64,000 nt of DNA from Mesorhabditis belari. Its lineage: Eukaryota > Nematoda > Chromadorea > Rhabditida > Rhabditidae. Under the pieces are notes generated by a model. The model was not told the DNA's origin. It did not search any database and worked only from the letters and a program-made list of their open reading frames with translations. Both the position numbers and the translations under genes were made by a program. Positions 45,201-55,899 of this stretch are shown in pieces (within the stretch, counting starts at the first letter, position 1; each line of letters opens with the position of its first letter). The stretch covers positions 1,922,001 to 1,986,000 of the forward strand of contig CAUEEP010000939.1 in assembly GCA_958450365.1 (NCBI GenBank). Direction: 5' to 3'.

Positions 45201-46440
45201 ATTTCAAAGTTTTCGTTAACTTTAAGTAATCATTTTATAACTTTCAGGAAAAATTGATCACAGCCGCCTGCCAAACGCTTCCAGTTTTAAAAGGATCATA
45301 TTGGTTCAAGAAAAGCGCAGAAGAGGTCAGCTTGTGCTTTTTTTGCTTTCTGCTTACTTGCCGTGTTAAGATTACTGCGTACTTCGACAAAATTTGGGGA
45401 TTTGGTCCAGAAAAGGCTCGAGAAAACATTCTTTTCAATTCTATACCGGGATATGAGCAGAGGAATGCTTGGAGAAGTTAGTTTATTTTAAAAGTTAGCG
45501 TGGTTAAACATTAATTTAGGCGATGACATTCAGTTGAGGCCTTTGGATAACAACATTACGACTGGATGGGAGCTTTTCTGCGGCGGTGGTCCGCTATGTC
45601 ATGAGCCACTGAGGGGAGTGGGTCTGATTCTAGAAGAATGGACTGTAGATGAAACTGTAAGTATTTCTGAGCTTTGTTATACTTTTTAAAAAAAAACTTT
45701 AAACGTTCTCAACTACTTAATTTAGGATACAGCAGCAGCTGGTCAACTTGTTAATGCGATGAGACAAACGTGCACTGCTGCCATGAAAAAACATCCAGCA
45801 AGGTTTTTCTATCAGGATTTTGGTTTTTATTTTCATTTTTAGACTTGTTGCGGCAATGTACAAATGTGTGATTAGTACGACGAGCACAGCTCTTGGTAAG
45901 GTTCATGCAGTGCTTGCTCAAAGGAAAGCGAAGGTGAGCCGCTATAAATATTATTTGTTTTGCTAATAAATAACTTTTAGACATTATCAGAAGATATAAA
46001 TGAAGCAACCGGCCTCTTTGAAGTTAACGCAGTCCTTCCGGTGGTCGAGAGCTTTGATTTTTCCGATCATTTGAGGTTGTATAAAACGCTAAAATTCCTA
46101 AAAAGTTTGTTTTAGAAAGCGAACAAGTGGAATGGGCAGCGGGCAGCTCGAGTTCTCACATTGGCAAATCATAGAAGAAGTACGTATAATTTGAAATCTT
46201 TTAAATTTCTTTTTAGGATCCCTACTGGGTGCCTACAACGCAAGACGAACTCGAAGAGTTTGGCACAAAAGGCGACTCGATTAATCATGCGAAGGGGTAT
46301 GTTTTTTTATCTGTCAGTAAAAGCAATTTTTTTTATTACTTAGGTATATGGACGCGATTCGGCGACGCAAAGGCCTACCCACAGAAGATTTGATTGTAGT
46401 CTCTGCGGAGAAACAAAGAAATCTCAAAAAGAATAAATAG
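42274..46440 (+). CDS. EFL1: EFL1, elongation factor-like GTPase for 60S maturation
   Basis: EF-2-like GTPase that, with SBDS, releases eIF6 from cytoplasmic pre-60S subunits. GTPase motifs are in order: G1 [14 protein letters not shown] (42430s), switch [14 protein letters not shown] (42570s), G3 [13 protein letters not shown] (42730s), G4 LNKLDR (42960s). Later blocks: [47 protein letters not shown], and a C-terminus ending [19 protein letters not shown] with [11 protein letters not shown], close to the EFL1 tail. Over twenty small exons. TTTTAG lies 7 nt before the ATG. AATAAA follows near 46530. Converges with RPS8. The final residues and the insert between domains fit EFL1, not EF-2. Confidence 0.92.
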
Positions 46441-46818
46441 ATCGGACCTTTTTTTCATGTTGTTTTATTTTGCTTCAGTCTTTTTTCAAGCGGGTTTGTT
46501 ATTTGTTAAAGTTGCTTGTTGAAGTTTTAATAAAGGATTCAAAAATATTAAAAGCCAAGACTTGATTGTCGGGTGACAATTCTCAGAAAAAACCAGCACT
46601 TGAGATTCAACAAGAGAATACACGTTTCCTCCTTTTATTTAGAGCAGTGTATTGAGTCTAAAACGTTAAAGAACTCAATACCCAAGATCTAATCGAGTCC
46701 AAAGCATTCAGCATATGCCAATCATAATCACATTAGATTTCCTTTTTATTAAGCTGCACTTTCTTTTTCACTAATCAAACAGAAAAACATTTATTTTAGA
46801 AACATCTAAACAACAAGA

Positions 46819-47813
46819 TTACTTCTTGGATCGCAGCTTGCGAAGATAAAATTCTAATTCCTTTCCTTCGAGAACGTAACCATCACATCGTCCAACCTGG
46901 CCGGGACTTGACGAAATCCGCGCTATAAAGACAAGATCAAAAATTAAAGCGAACACTTACCTAAAAGTTTTCCTGTAGCAAATTGTTCGGCGACTTTTGG
47001 GTCAATTGCTGCCTTGCGTCGACGTAGAATGTATTCCTTTGTGCTCTTTCCGTTCACTTTCTTGTCGTCGATTGCGGCTTGGTCTTCGTCCGACAATTTG
47101 GTTCCTCTTTTTCGCGGGAGTGGGATCGCGTAATGGTTCTCGTACCATTGGCGGAACGGTAGTGCATCGATGGAAACGATTGTGCCTTTCACCAAAGTCT
47201 TTGTCCGCACGAGTTCATTGCTGGTGGCATTGTAGACAGTGTCCAAAACGCGAGTCTTAGCAGCAATACCTAAAATAATAGATTAATAACAATAAGGAAT
47301 TGTGCTTTTATTAAACCCGTCATTTCTTAAAAAAGGAAGTCTTCTAATGGCAAGTCTTAAGACTTGCCATTAGAAGCTGGCAAAACAGCCCACTAGTTTA
47401 ACACCAAATTTAAAACTCATTTAAATCTATAACCCAATAGGCTACGTGTTTGTAGATTCTTTCCGTATGAACCTAAACGCTATACGCGGTTCCAAAAGAG
47501 AAACAGTGAGACGGTGCACTGCGATGAGACAAAACCGAATTATCCTAGATTTTAGCAAACATTTGCTGTACTTAATTTTATTAAAGACAAAAACAAACAA
47601 ACCTTCAGAGCCCCACGAGTAGTTTCCAGCATTCAGACGAAGTCCCCGTCGCTTGATGATTCCACCACGACATCTCACCGAGTGAACCCTCTTCTCACCG
47701 ATTTTTGTGTTGGCGGCTGGACGTCCAAGTTCGTGCTTTCTCTTGTCGTGTGGTTGCGCACGTTTGCCTCCGGTTCCTCTTCGTTTGTGCCAATTGTCAC
47801 GAGTGATACCCAT
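46819..47813 (-). CDS. RPS8: 40S ribosomal protein S8 (eS8)
   Basis: Exons 47813-47603, 47269-46961 and 46922-46819 join to 207 aa, the standard length. [100 protein letters not shown] all belong to eS8. The last residues are LRSKK. TTTAG lies 2 nt before the ATG. AATAAA in the 3' UTR is near 46750-46745 (minus). Intron 1 holds a perfect 36-bp palindrome. Confidence 0.98.
47341..47376. repeat. Perfect 36-bp palindrome in RPS8 intron 1
   Basis: CTTCTAATGGCAAGTCTT followed directly by its exact complement. In RNA it would be an 18-bp hairpin with no loop bases beyond the turn. Confidence 0.95.
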
Positions 47814-47980
47814 TTCTAAAGTAAAAAGTGTAAGGTTGTTATGAAAATATAGAAGAAAATGAAAAACTTCCGCGCTGTTGAATGAAAAAATAAAAAAATA
47901 AATTTGTCGTAAAAGTCGCAAGTGATTACAGTAATCTCCGACCTTGCAAAATAGAAAGCTAGTTTGTTTATTTTTTGGGG

Positions 47981-48365
47981 GTGGGACAAATGCGACCTTT
48001 TTTTTGCGCACCTTTTTTTGCTGGAAAAGGCCTTAGGAAAGGTCGTAGAGCTTCAAAAATGTTTTCATAGAAGGGCATCGTATGCGTAGATTCCGAATTC
48101 CGACAAATCAGACCTCGCTGACACGTCAAATTTGGGCTAAAAGGCAAAAACTACGCAACTTAAAACGCAACTTTTCCGCAGTTTTTGCCTTTTAGCCCAA
48201 ATTTGACGTGTCAGCCAGGTCTGATTTGTCGAAATTCGGAATCTACGCATACGATGCCCTTATATGGAAATATTTTCGAAGCTCTACGGCCTTGCCTAAG
48301 GCCTTTTCCAGCAAAAAAAAGGTGGGCAAATGTCCAGGTGCGCAAAAAAAGGTCGCATTTGTCAT
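47981..48365. mobile_element. Foldback element, copy B
   Basis: GTGGGACAAATGCGACCTTT at the left, complementary AAAGGTCGCATTTG at the right, arms of about 180 bp meeting at about 48170 (AACTTAAAACGC / GCAACTTTTCC). The inner arm (GGCATCGTATGCGTAGATTC) differs from copy A, so only the ends are shared. It starts about 165 bp upstream of RPS8. Confidence 0.85.
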
Positions 48366-48427
48366 ATCTTTTAAATGCTCAAGCTAAAGTTTTGAACGGG
48401 CTACACGGGTTGGGCGGCAGTGGGCGG

Positions 48428-48910
48428 GGTCTCAAAAATGCCTCTGGCACGTGCTAAAAACAGTTTTTCTAGGGTTTTCGGCCACGCTAAATCGATTGGT
48501 AATATTTTCAGAGCTTGTACTTGCTACACTAAGCTTATACTAGATTATGGCTCAGAGTACTGGATGAGCATAGGCTTGATGCTGTCTCGAGTGTTGTTAA
48601 CGGTCTAGACGTGTTACATACCTCCATCATGACGTGTACCGCGTTGTTTGCGTGTTATTTATCTAGGCTAAGGCACTTATAGCGTACTGACCAAGCACAG
48701 TCTGGTATGCTCAATCACGTTCGAGTATTGGTCGGGCATAGGTTAAGATTGGCTACCTCAGAGCAGAGTGGCTGCCTGTTACCGAACATAAGCTAGACTA
48801 CCTTGACCACAAAGAAATAAGTCACAAACACGTTCTAAAAATATTACCAATCGATCCAGCGTAGCCGAAAACCCTAGGAAAGGCACTTGCCAGGGTCATT
48901 TTTGAGGCCG
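48428..48910. pseudogene. Inverted-repeat element with LINE-like RT tail fragment
   Basis: Ends CTCAAAAATGCCTCTGGCAC and, complementary, GCCAGGGTCATTTTTGAG; the arms continue with TCTAGGGTTTTCGGCCACGC and CGATTGGTAATATTTT. Between them, plus-strand pieces read 'CYTKLILDYGSEYW' and 'AEWLPVTEHKLDYL', which look like the region just after the reverse-transcriptase domain of non-LTR retrotransposons. Too short and broken to be active. Confidence 0.45.
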
Positions 48911-49764
48911 CACCCTCCATTTTGATAATTTTTTCACCGTTGAATTCAACACATTTTTCTGCGTCGAATGACAATTCAAACGTAAAAATCCTATAGAAAA
49001 CAATTTTAGGATATTTCGCGCGGATGTGCCAACCCGTATAGCGCCCTTTGAACTTTGAAATTCACAGACAAAAATTTTTCTTATCTTTGGTCGTCAATTT
49101 TTTTAAGACTCACATTTTAACCCACATAGAATTCGGTGGAAATCTCAAATGTGAGCCTTTAGCTCATTATGCTTTATGGGTCCTCTCTGGCATTAGTTGA
49201 AAGCGGGTCGGGGGATGGCTCGTTAGAGATTTCCTCCTAGCTTTTAAGAAAAAGACCCGCGGTGGTTTCATTGCCCGACACACATGTTCCCTCCCCCAAC
49301 TCTCTCTTTTTTTTTGGTGAATCATCGATGAAGAAAATTGAAAGCTTGAAATTGAAGTGTTTTCTTGGTAGATTGATAGATGCAGATGGGTTACTATATT
49401 TGAAAATACGGTTTTACAGCTCTAATAGGAGTACTGTACTTGACTCTTCACTAAACTTTTGCAGGTAGCTGTCTCGGGCTCTTACCATAATACTGGTTCA
49501 CTTAAACACTTTGATGTTCTATTTTATCTTGGCGTGATATTTTCTTACACTAGACAAAAGGACTTCAATTAGAGAAGGCTAACACAGGGCTTAGGGCAAA
49601 TGTCCAGTGTCATTTAGCTACTAGCTGCAAAGCGCCATAAACCAAGCATAACCAACACAATGTAAACAATAAAGGCCTCTGTTACAGGTATTACTGCAAG
49701 TATCCCAGTGTTCTTTAGAGTTTCAGCTGTAAAGCACCGAAAACGGGATATAGTTAAAACAGCG
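48911..49764. other. No gene seen
   Basis: Mixed low-complexity DNA with short open stretches only. No domain, tRNA or clear repeat was recognised. Confidence 0.4.
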
Positions 49765-50065
49765 TCGAATAGAAAACGTTCAAAACAGCGCCGTCAAATT
49801 TCTCACGATCCAAAAACCCAAGCCGGTTCAAGTTTTATACCACAAAATTCCTTGCGTTCTTGGCCAAATGACGAGTGAACAGTTTTTTAAAAAGTTAATA
49901 TTTCATAGATAAATGAGCGTTCAAAATGGGTCTCTAAAGATATTCAGTTGACCAACTGACAAGGGAATGTCACAAGGCTGACGTGGCCAAATGACATGAG
50001 CTATATACTAACCGACGTGGAATTTTGCGCTGATTGCGAATCTGCTTTTCGTTTTTGCAACGCAG
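49765..50065. repeat. Two dispersed repeats side by side
   Basis: 49765-49905 matches the left part of the MITE at 12427-12788 (CGAATAGAAAACGTTCAAAA, CAAATTTCTCAC, TTGGCCAAATGA). 49955-50065 matches 4510-4615 (CTGACAAG, GTCACAAGGC, GGCCAA). An inverted copy of the first lies at 51300-51450. Confidence 0.7.
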
Positions 50066-50206
50066 CACTCTGTCAAAAGTTATAAGCGCTTAAAGTTTTG
50101 TATGGAATCGCAGAAAACAGACCCTGAGTTTTTCAAATACAAATTTATTTTAATTTAATCATAAAATGTTTACTTTTAACTTTAAACAACGATTATTCAT
50201 TTAAAC

Positions 50207-50512
50207 AAGAAAACAACAACAACAACAACAACAAAACAACAGCAACAACAACAAACAACAAAAACAACGAACAACAAACAACAAAAACAACAACAAACAA
50301 CAACAACAAACAACAACAGCAAAAACAACAAACAACAAAAACAACGAACAACAAACAACAACAAACAACAACAACAAACAACAAAAACAACAACAAAAAC
50401 AACAACAACAAACAACAACAACAAACAACAACAGCAAAAACAACAAACAACAAAAACAACGAACAACAAACAACAACAACAAACAACAAAAAAATCATAA
50501 AAACAACAAAAC
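50207..50512 (+). repeat. (AACAAC)n microsatellite
   Basis: About 300 bp of AAC/AACA units with two long internal duplications. All frames stay open (Cys/Leu/Val-rich on the minus strand), so the long frames are artefacts. Confidence 0.95.
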
Positions 50513-52039
50513 TTCAACATTGATGACATTCGTCGATGAAATAGAACATAATTTCACACAACAACACAACAAAAGATAAAAGCCAAAGATGCACAGTTTG
50601 TATCCCCACAAGGTACTGCTTCAAATTTAAAACAAATATCGTTTGGAGTATCGAATGAAACTAATGGAGCATCAAGGTCCAAAATTTTGATCCAAGAATA
50701 TTGACGAGACAACGGTTTTTTTCGCAAAAATCTCTTTTCTTTGGGAACTTTCCTTTTGGTTCAAGTATAAAAATCAAAGCTTTTTCGAGCAAAGTTCCAT
50801 CGCAAATTCAAATCGCAAAGTCCGATCAAAGCTTCAGAACGCAAGGGTCGCGTCCGTTTCCTTCCTATTTGCGTTGCTATTTTGCAATTATTCGCGTCGC
50901 ATTTTTCGTCCTTTTTCTCCTTTCCCGAAATTTTTTTTTCTGGTCTGCAGGTTTTTTTCCTTCTTTCTCGGGGGACTTTGTTGTTTCATTTTTGTTTTTT
51001 TCTGTTTTTGTAATAGGTATTGTTGCATTTCGGTTCTGTACTAATAAACAGTAACGTTATAAATTCACTTTACTTTATGCTACCCTTCAGGTTTTAAATC
51101 CTGTTTAGATAACTGGTTTAACATTGTAGAGAGACTGTTTTACTAACATTTGTGTCACCATCGACGTAGTATCAATCCGATCCGTACTCTTCTTGAGTAC
51201 TTCTTGAGTATTAATCTATTGTTGGATACTACGTGTTCTTGTTACGTTATAAGCGCTTTTGGGGAAACCCTTTTTAACCTTTTGTGCTATTCGGCCATTC
51301 TTAAGCAGAAGCATCCTCGTTGATAAGGTTAAAGCGGGTCGGACCCCAAACTCAAGGAATTTTTTTGGTATAAACGGGCTTGGTTTTTTGGATTGTGAGA
51401 AATTTGACGGCGTTGTTTCGAACGTTTTCTATTGCGGCGCTGTTTTAACCCGGCGGCTTCACTGAACAGGAATCACTTGCATGCTCTGCTCATTCCCAAA
51501 ATATCAATACCAACATGTGGTTGTGGTATATATTGAGAGTGAGTGGAGGAAATAGATGGATGTAGAGTGGAAAGGAAAGCGAGGGTGGTGGGGTCCAAAA
51601 TTGATCCCCAACCCTCCTCCTTCCCCTCTTCCCCTTCTTCCCCCTCTTCCCCTTCCCCCAAAAGGCACTTCCCTCCCCCCTAGGGCCACCATTTCCCCTT
51701 AGAATTCCCCATTCCTTCCCCATTTCTTCTCTTTTTCTCTTTTTCACCATTTCTGCTCTTTTCACATAGTCCTACCCCAGTGCCAACCACCGATTTGCGG
51801 CTCTTCGTTGAACTCTCTTTCGAATCTTTCCCAATTTTAGTCCACCCTCACTTCTTCCACTTGAAATCCACCCCTTTCCCCAGGCCACACTAATTTGGCA
51901 TCAATACACTCGCTAGTTGTTCACTCCGAGAAGCTTCTTCGTCTTGATTTTAGAAAATTTTAAGAATTCTACTTTGAAATGTTCTTGTTTTCGAGAAATT
52001 ATATTATAGCAGTACTGTTAGATCTTTAAGAATTAGAAA
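50513..52039. other. No gene seen; inverted MITE fragment at 51300-51450
   Basis: Includes pyrimidine-rich stretches (51600-51780) and the inverted copy of the 12427-type MITE. Open frames on both strands here reflect base composition. Confidence 0.4.
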
Positions 52040-52560
52040 ACACGAGACTCAAATCGTTTTTTTCTATTCCAAAAGTTGTTTTTCTATTCAAAAAGTTCTT
52101 TTTCTAAGTAATTTTAGGGCGTAGAATCTAAATTTGAATTGAATTGACTCTAAATTGACTGAATTGACTCTAATCTAATCTAAATATCAGAGCTATCAGA
52201 GCTGATCTACATATCAAAGCTTGTGAAAGCAAATGGACGGGGTTCTACGCAGGACGGGGTTCTAGGGACGATAATTTTCTGTAATTTGACCTATCCTTTT
52301 TTGCTCTTTCAAATTGATTCCACAAGCTTTGATATGTCAAAATTTGAATTCTACTCCCTAAAACTACCCAAAAAAACATTTGGAACAACTTTTGGAATAG
52401 AAATTGATTGATACTAGCTTTTTATAGCTTTTTATAGCTTTTTATAGCTTTTTATAGCTTTTTATAGCTTTTTATAGCTTTTTATAGCTTTTTATAGCTT
52501 TTAAAACGCAAAAAAAGGTGTGCTAATGAGCCTGCGCAAAAAAAGCTCGCATTTTTGCTT
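52040..52560. mobile_element. Degenerate foldback element, copy C
   Basis: Carries the inner arm of copy A (TTCTATTCCAAAAGTTGTTT, AATTTTAGGGCGTAGAATC, CACAAGCTTTGATATGTCAA) and its right end (GCGCAAAAAAAGCTCGCAT), but not the left end. At 52421-52500 the unit AGCTTTTTAT is repeated about eight times. Confidence 0.7.
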
Positions 52561-52753
52561 CTTCCGAACGATCTGCAAATGATGAAAAGTTTTCTATTGC
52601 GCTTAAAGAAATTTGCATAACTACGGTAGTCTGATCGTGCAGATCGTCTTTTTGAAGCATGTAGAGCTAGAGCAAAAGATTTCAGAGCTAATCTACATAT
52701 CAAAGCTTGTGAAAGCAAATGGACGGGGTTCTACATAACCAAAAGTAAAAGAC

Positions 52754-52824
52754 GAAAAAAAAGCCCCCGGCGGGAGCGTCGCCACGGCCACAACGTGGAG
52801 TACTAACCACTATACTACGCGGGC
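52754..52824 (-). pseudogene. tRNA-His-like gene, 3' truncated
   Basis: Minus strand from 52824: acceptor-like GCCCGCG, D-arm TAGTATAGTGGTTAGTACT, then a perfect anticodon stem CCACG/CGTGG around TTGTGGC, i.e. anticodon GTG (His). The T arm is replaced by CGCTCCCGCCGGGGGC and no matching 3' acceptor strand (CGCGGGC) follows. A T8 run (52761-52754) could terminate Pol III. Probably a pseudogene. Confidence 0.6.
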
Positions 52825-52920
52825 CGAAAGTGAGGGCGATCGGGCGGTGTTTTATAGGAAAATTGAGGGGAAATCATTATCTAATCCTAATATGAAAGAC
52901 GGTCATTTACATTAAAGGAT

Positions 52921-53197
52921 TACCGTATTTCTTCGAATAGAAGACCGGGTAAAGAGTATCATCGCGTAGCAGCCCTTTTTAAAATTTCTTTTCTGCATAA
53001 AAGCTTTCAATCAAGTGCTATAGAACTGGAAAATGGCTCAAAAATCTGTTAGCTCATGTGGTATTTTTGAGTCATTTTCCAGCCCTATAGCACTTGATTG
53101 AAAGCTTTTATGCAGAAAAGAAATTTTAAAAAGGGCTGCTACGCGGGAGTACGCGATGATACTCTTTACCCGGTCTTCTATTCGAAGAAATACGGTA
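52921..53197. mobile_element. Near-perfect 277-bp palindromic pogo-type MITE
   Basis: Starts TACCGTATTTCTTCGAATAG and ends with its complement CTATTCGAAGAAATACGGTA. Arms of about 125 bp around a loop of about 20 bp. 'CGTATTTnnTCGAATAGA' is a known style of pogo-superfamily ends. Confidence 0.85.
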
Positions 53198-53484
53198 GAT
53201 TACCAGAATGAATTTGGTCGTAACAATCTTTTTCAACAATTTATTCCATTCTCTCATTGTTCCGATAAAACCCGGAAAAAATGGGAGTTCCCCGAAAGCA
53301 AATTTAGAATTTAGAATTAGAAAGCGCATTAATCAGGACACTCTACTGGTCACTAGAGAAGTCCATTCCTTGATCCTCTCTCCCCCACACATCAATCTCA
53401 TTCACCCATGTTTTCCCCACAAGTCATCTCTCTTCCTTTTCTTATTTCTTAATCAAGATCATTGTCTATCGTCCTTTGCTTTGC

Positions 53485-53632
53485 TTTCTTTTCTTTCTTT
53501 CCTTTCTTTCCTTTCTTTCCTTTCTTTCCTTTCCTTTCCTCTCCCTTCCTTTCCTTTTCTTTCCTTTCCTTTCCTCTCCCTTCCTTTCCTTTCCTTCCTT
53601 TCCTTTTCTTCCTTTTCTCATTCTTCCTCTTT
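53485..53632 (+). repeat. CTTTC/CCTTT pyrimidine tract
   Basis: About 150 bp of CTTTCTTTC, CTTTCCTTTC and CTCCC units, with a C-T strand bias near 100 percent. It creates Phe/Ser/Leu-rich frames on plus and Lys/Glu/Arg-rich frames on minus, none supported as a gene. Confidence 0.93.
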
Positions 53633-54028
53633 TCAGCTGTAATGTCCCAGCGTCGATCTCTCACCTTCACAAGGGGGAATGACGTCGAAAAAAGCCTCTT
53701 TCCCCTCATTCGATCATCATTCTCAGACAAAAATTCCCCACTTTTCAATTGTTTACATAAAAAATGTAAATTTAAAGCTTTACCAGAAATTATACATGTA
53801 AATTTAACCACATTTTGACCTTTCAAACACACAAACTTTGTCAACAACAAACACACAAACTTTGTCAATTCTTTTATTAAATCTTTTGCTCTACCTCTAC
53901 ATGTATAATTTCGCTAAACATCAACTATTTGAATATATTTTTTGAATATTTCGGTTTTGGAATAACGTTATAATATAATAATTAAGTTTTAAGCCCACTT
54001 CATAGTGTATGCATTCAATTTAAACTCA

Positions 54029-54178
54029 ATCTTCTTCTTCTTCTTCTTCGTCTTCTTCTTCTTCTTCGTCTTCGTCTTCTTCGTCTTCTTCGTCTTCGTC
54101 TTCTTCGTCTTCTTCTTCTTCGTCTTCTTCTTCTTCGTCTTCTTCTTCTTCGTCTTCTTCTTCTTCTCCTTCTCATCC
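54029..54178 (+). repeat. (CTT)n/(CGTCTT)n microsatellite
   Basis: CTTCTTCTTCGTCTTC units over 150 bp; the poly-Arg frame on the minus strand is an artefact. Confidence 0.95.
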
Positions 54179-54792
54179 CCTTTTTTTTTTGACCACTCTT
54201 TTGCGTGACGCTCATTTTTTAGCTATCCTCCATTCCTTTTCAACCATTCTACAACTTTTTGTTGTTTCCTGATTTTTATCGTCTAATTCTTTTGAAAGAA
54301 CATTAAAACTTGATTTTTTTTTTGAGAAAATGGGGCTGGTGCTGATGATTCAAGAGTTCTTTTGTTATTTTCAAGAGACAGTAACAAAATATTTGTTGAA
54401 GTACAATTGTTTTACAATTGTAGACAGTACAATTGTTGAATACCGATAACTGTACTTGGATAAGGAAATCTAGGGAATTCGTGGATACTGGGCTAGAGCC
54501 TCGGGTTCTACTGATCGATAATAAGTCAGGGTAGCGGAGAGATAGATTTTAGCCAGATTTTGCTTAGCAAAATTTTGAGCCTACAGGTTCTACAGATATA
54601 ATTCTATAGGAACTGTAGTAGAGTGATATTTATAGATATTAGAGAGTGCTAGACTTGCAATCCGATGAATCGAATTCGGATTACATCGCATCGGATTGGC
54701 TAGGATGATGATCCGATTCGATAAAAGCCTCTATCGAATTGATTTCGATCCATTCGATGGAAAGAATCGGATTAACTCAAGATCATAGCTAA

Positions 54793-54875
54793 GGCCTAGC
54801 TTTGGCTTAGGCTTAGGCTTTGGCTGAGGCTTGGCTTAGGCTTTGGCTGAGGCTTGGCTTAGGCTTAGGCTTACG
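54793..54875 (+). repeat. TTAGGC-like array, second site
   Basis: GGCTTAGGCTTAGGCTTTGG and related units (TTAGGC, TTTGGC, TGAGGC). Further short arrays occur at 55787-55832 and, in the other orientation (AAGCCTAAGCC), at about 63775-63795. Confidence 0.8.
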
Positions 54876-55899
54876 ACATTTGATACGCGCCCTGTCCTCT
54901 TCTCCATTGGCAATCTAACTTTGAGCTCAAATTTCTTGGTGTTGATTTGTCGAATTCAAATAGTTTTTATACCAATCGACAGTCAATTGATCAATCAATC
55001 GACTTTTATCTAAAACTACTATGGCACGAGTTCGCAACAAGGATAAGAAACAGCCGACTATTTAAAAATGCCTGCCATAGCATGTGCATTGACCCAATAG
55101 TATCTAGTGTCTAGTAGTATCTACCGTAGTACCAAGATAGTACTACAAAACAGTACTATAGTATTAAAATTTTGCAAAGATCATTTTCTTAAAAGATTCT
55201 CTTTCCGAAAAAAAAACGGTTCCCCAATGAGTGTGCATTAAGAATTCATAGGCAAGTGAGGCTTTTTTGGCAACGTCCCGTTTTCCCTAAAAAAGAGAAA
55301 ATCGAGAATCGGATCCTTTTCGATGAGTGAGAAGCTAAAAAGCAAAAAGCAGGAAATATTCTTCTTTTCCTCCTCAAAATGTTTGCCGAACGTTCCAATC
55401 TTTAAATGCCTTTAAAAAGGGCCTTCAAAGGAGGTCCTTCAAAGACCCGTGTTTACTTTTCGACAACTCTCTGCTGCCTTTCCATTTAAGAGGCTTCCAT
55501 TCGACAACTGCCTTTCCATTTAAGAGGCTCAAGTGAAATTGAGAGCTCCGCTTTTTGCTTATAAAATTTTTAAGTTTTTATAGATTATTTATAATTTAAG
55601 TTATTTATATATTTAAAATTCTATTTATATATTTAAAATTCGATTGTTTTTTTATATTTACTCCAATCGTGGTTCCCAACTCAGCTCAAAAGTAAACAAG
55701 AAAACAAGAATTGTTCGAAGTTAGTCTGATAATCATAAGACAAGTGTTTCCATTCTTCCTTAAAACCTCTTTTTGCCAATTTTCTTAGGCTCAGGCTTAG
55801 GCTTAGGCTTGGCTTGAACTTAGGCTTAATCCAAGTGGTTTATTATGGAGATTAAACTAACTAGGTAGCTGTTTCAACTCGGTATCGAACAACTGCAAC

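Noticed and set aside
50193..50529. Cys/Leu/Val-rich minus-strand frames as membrane proteins
   Set aside because: Direct translation of an (AAC)n microsatellite in three overlapping frames.
51473..51765. Gly/Glu/Arg-rich minus-strand frames
   Set aside because: Three overlapping frames over a pyrimidine-rich tract; composition artefact.
54005..54215. Poly-Phe and poly-Arg frames
   Set aside because: Translation of a CTT/CGTCTT microsatellite.
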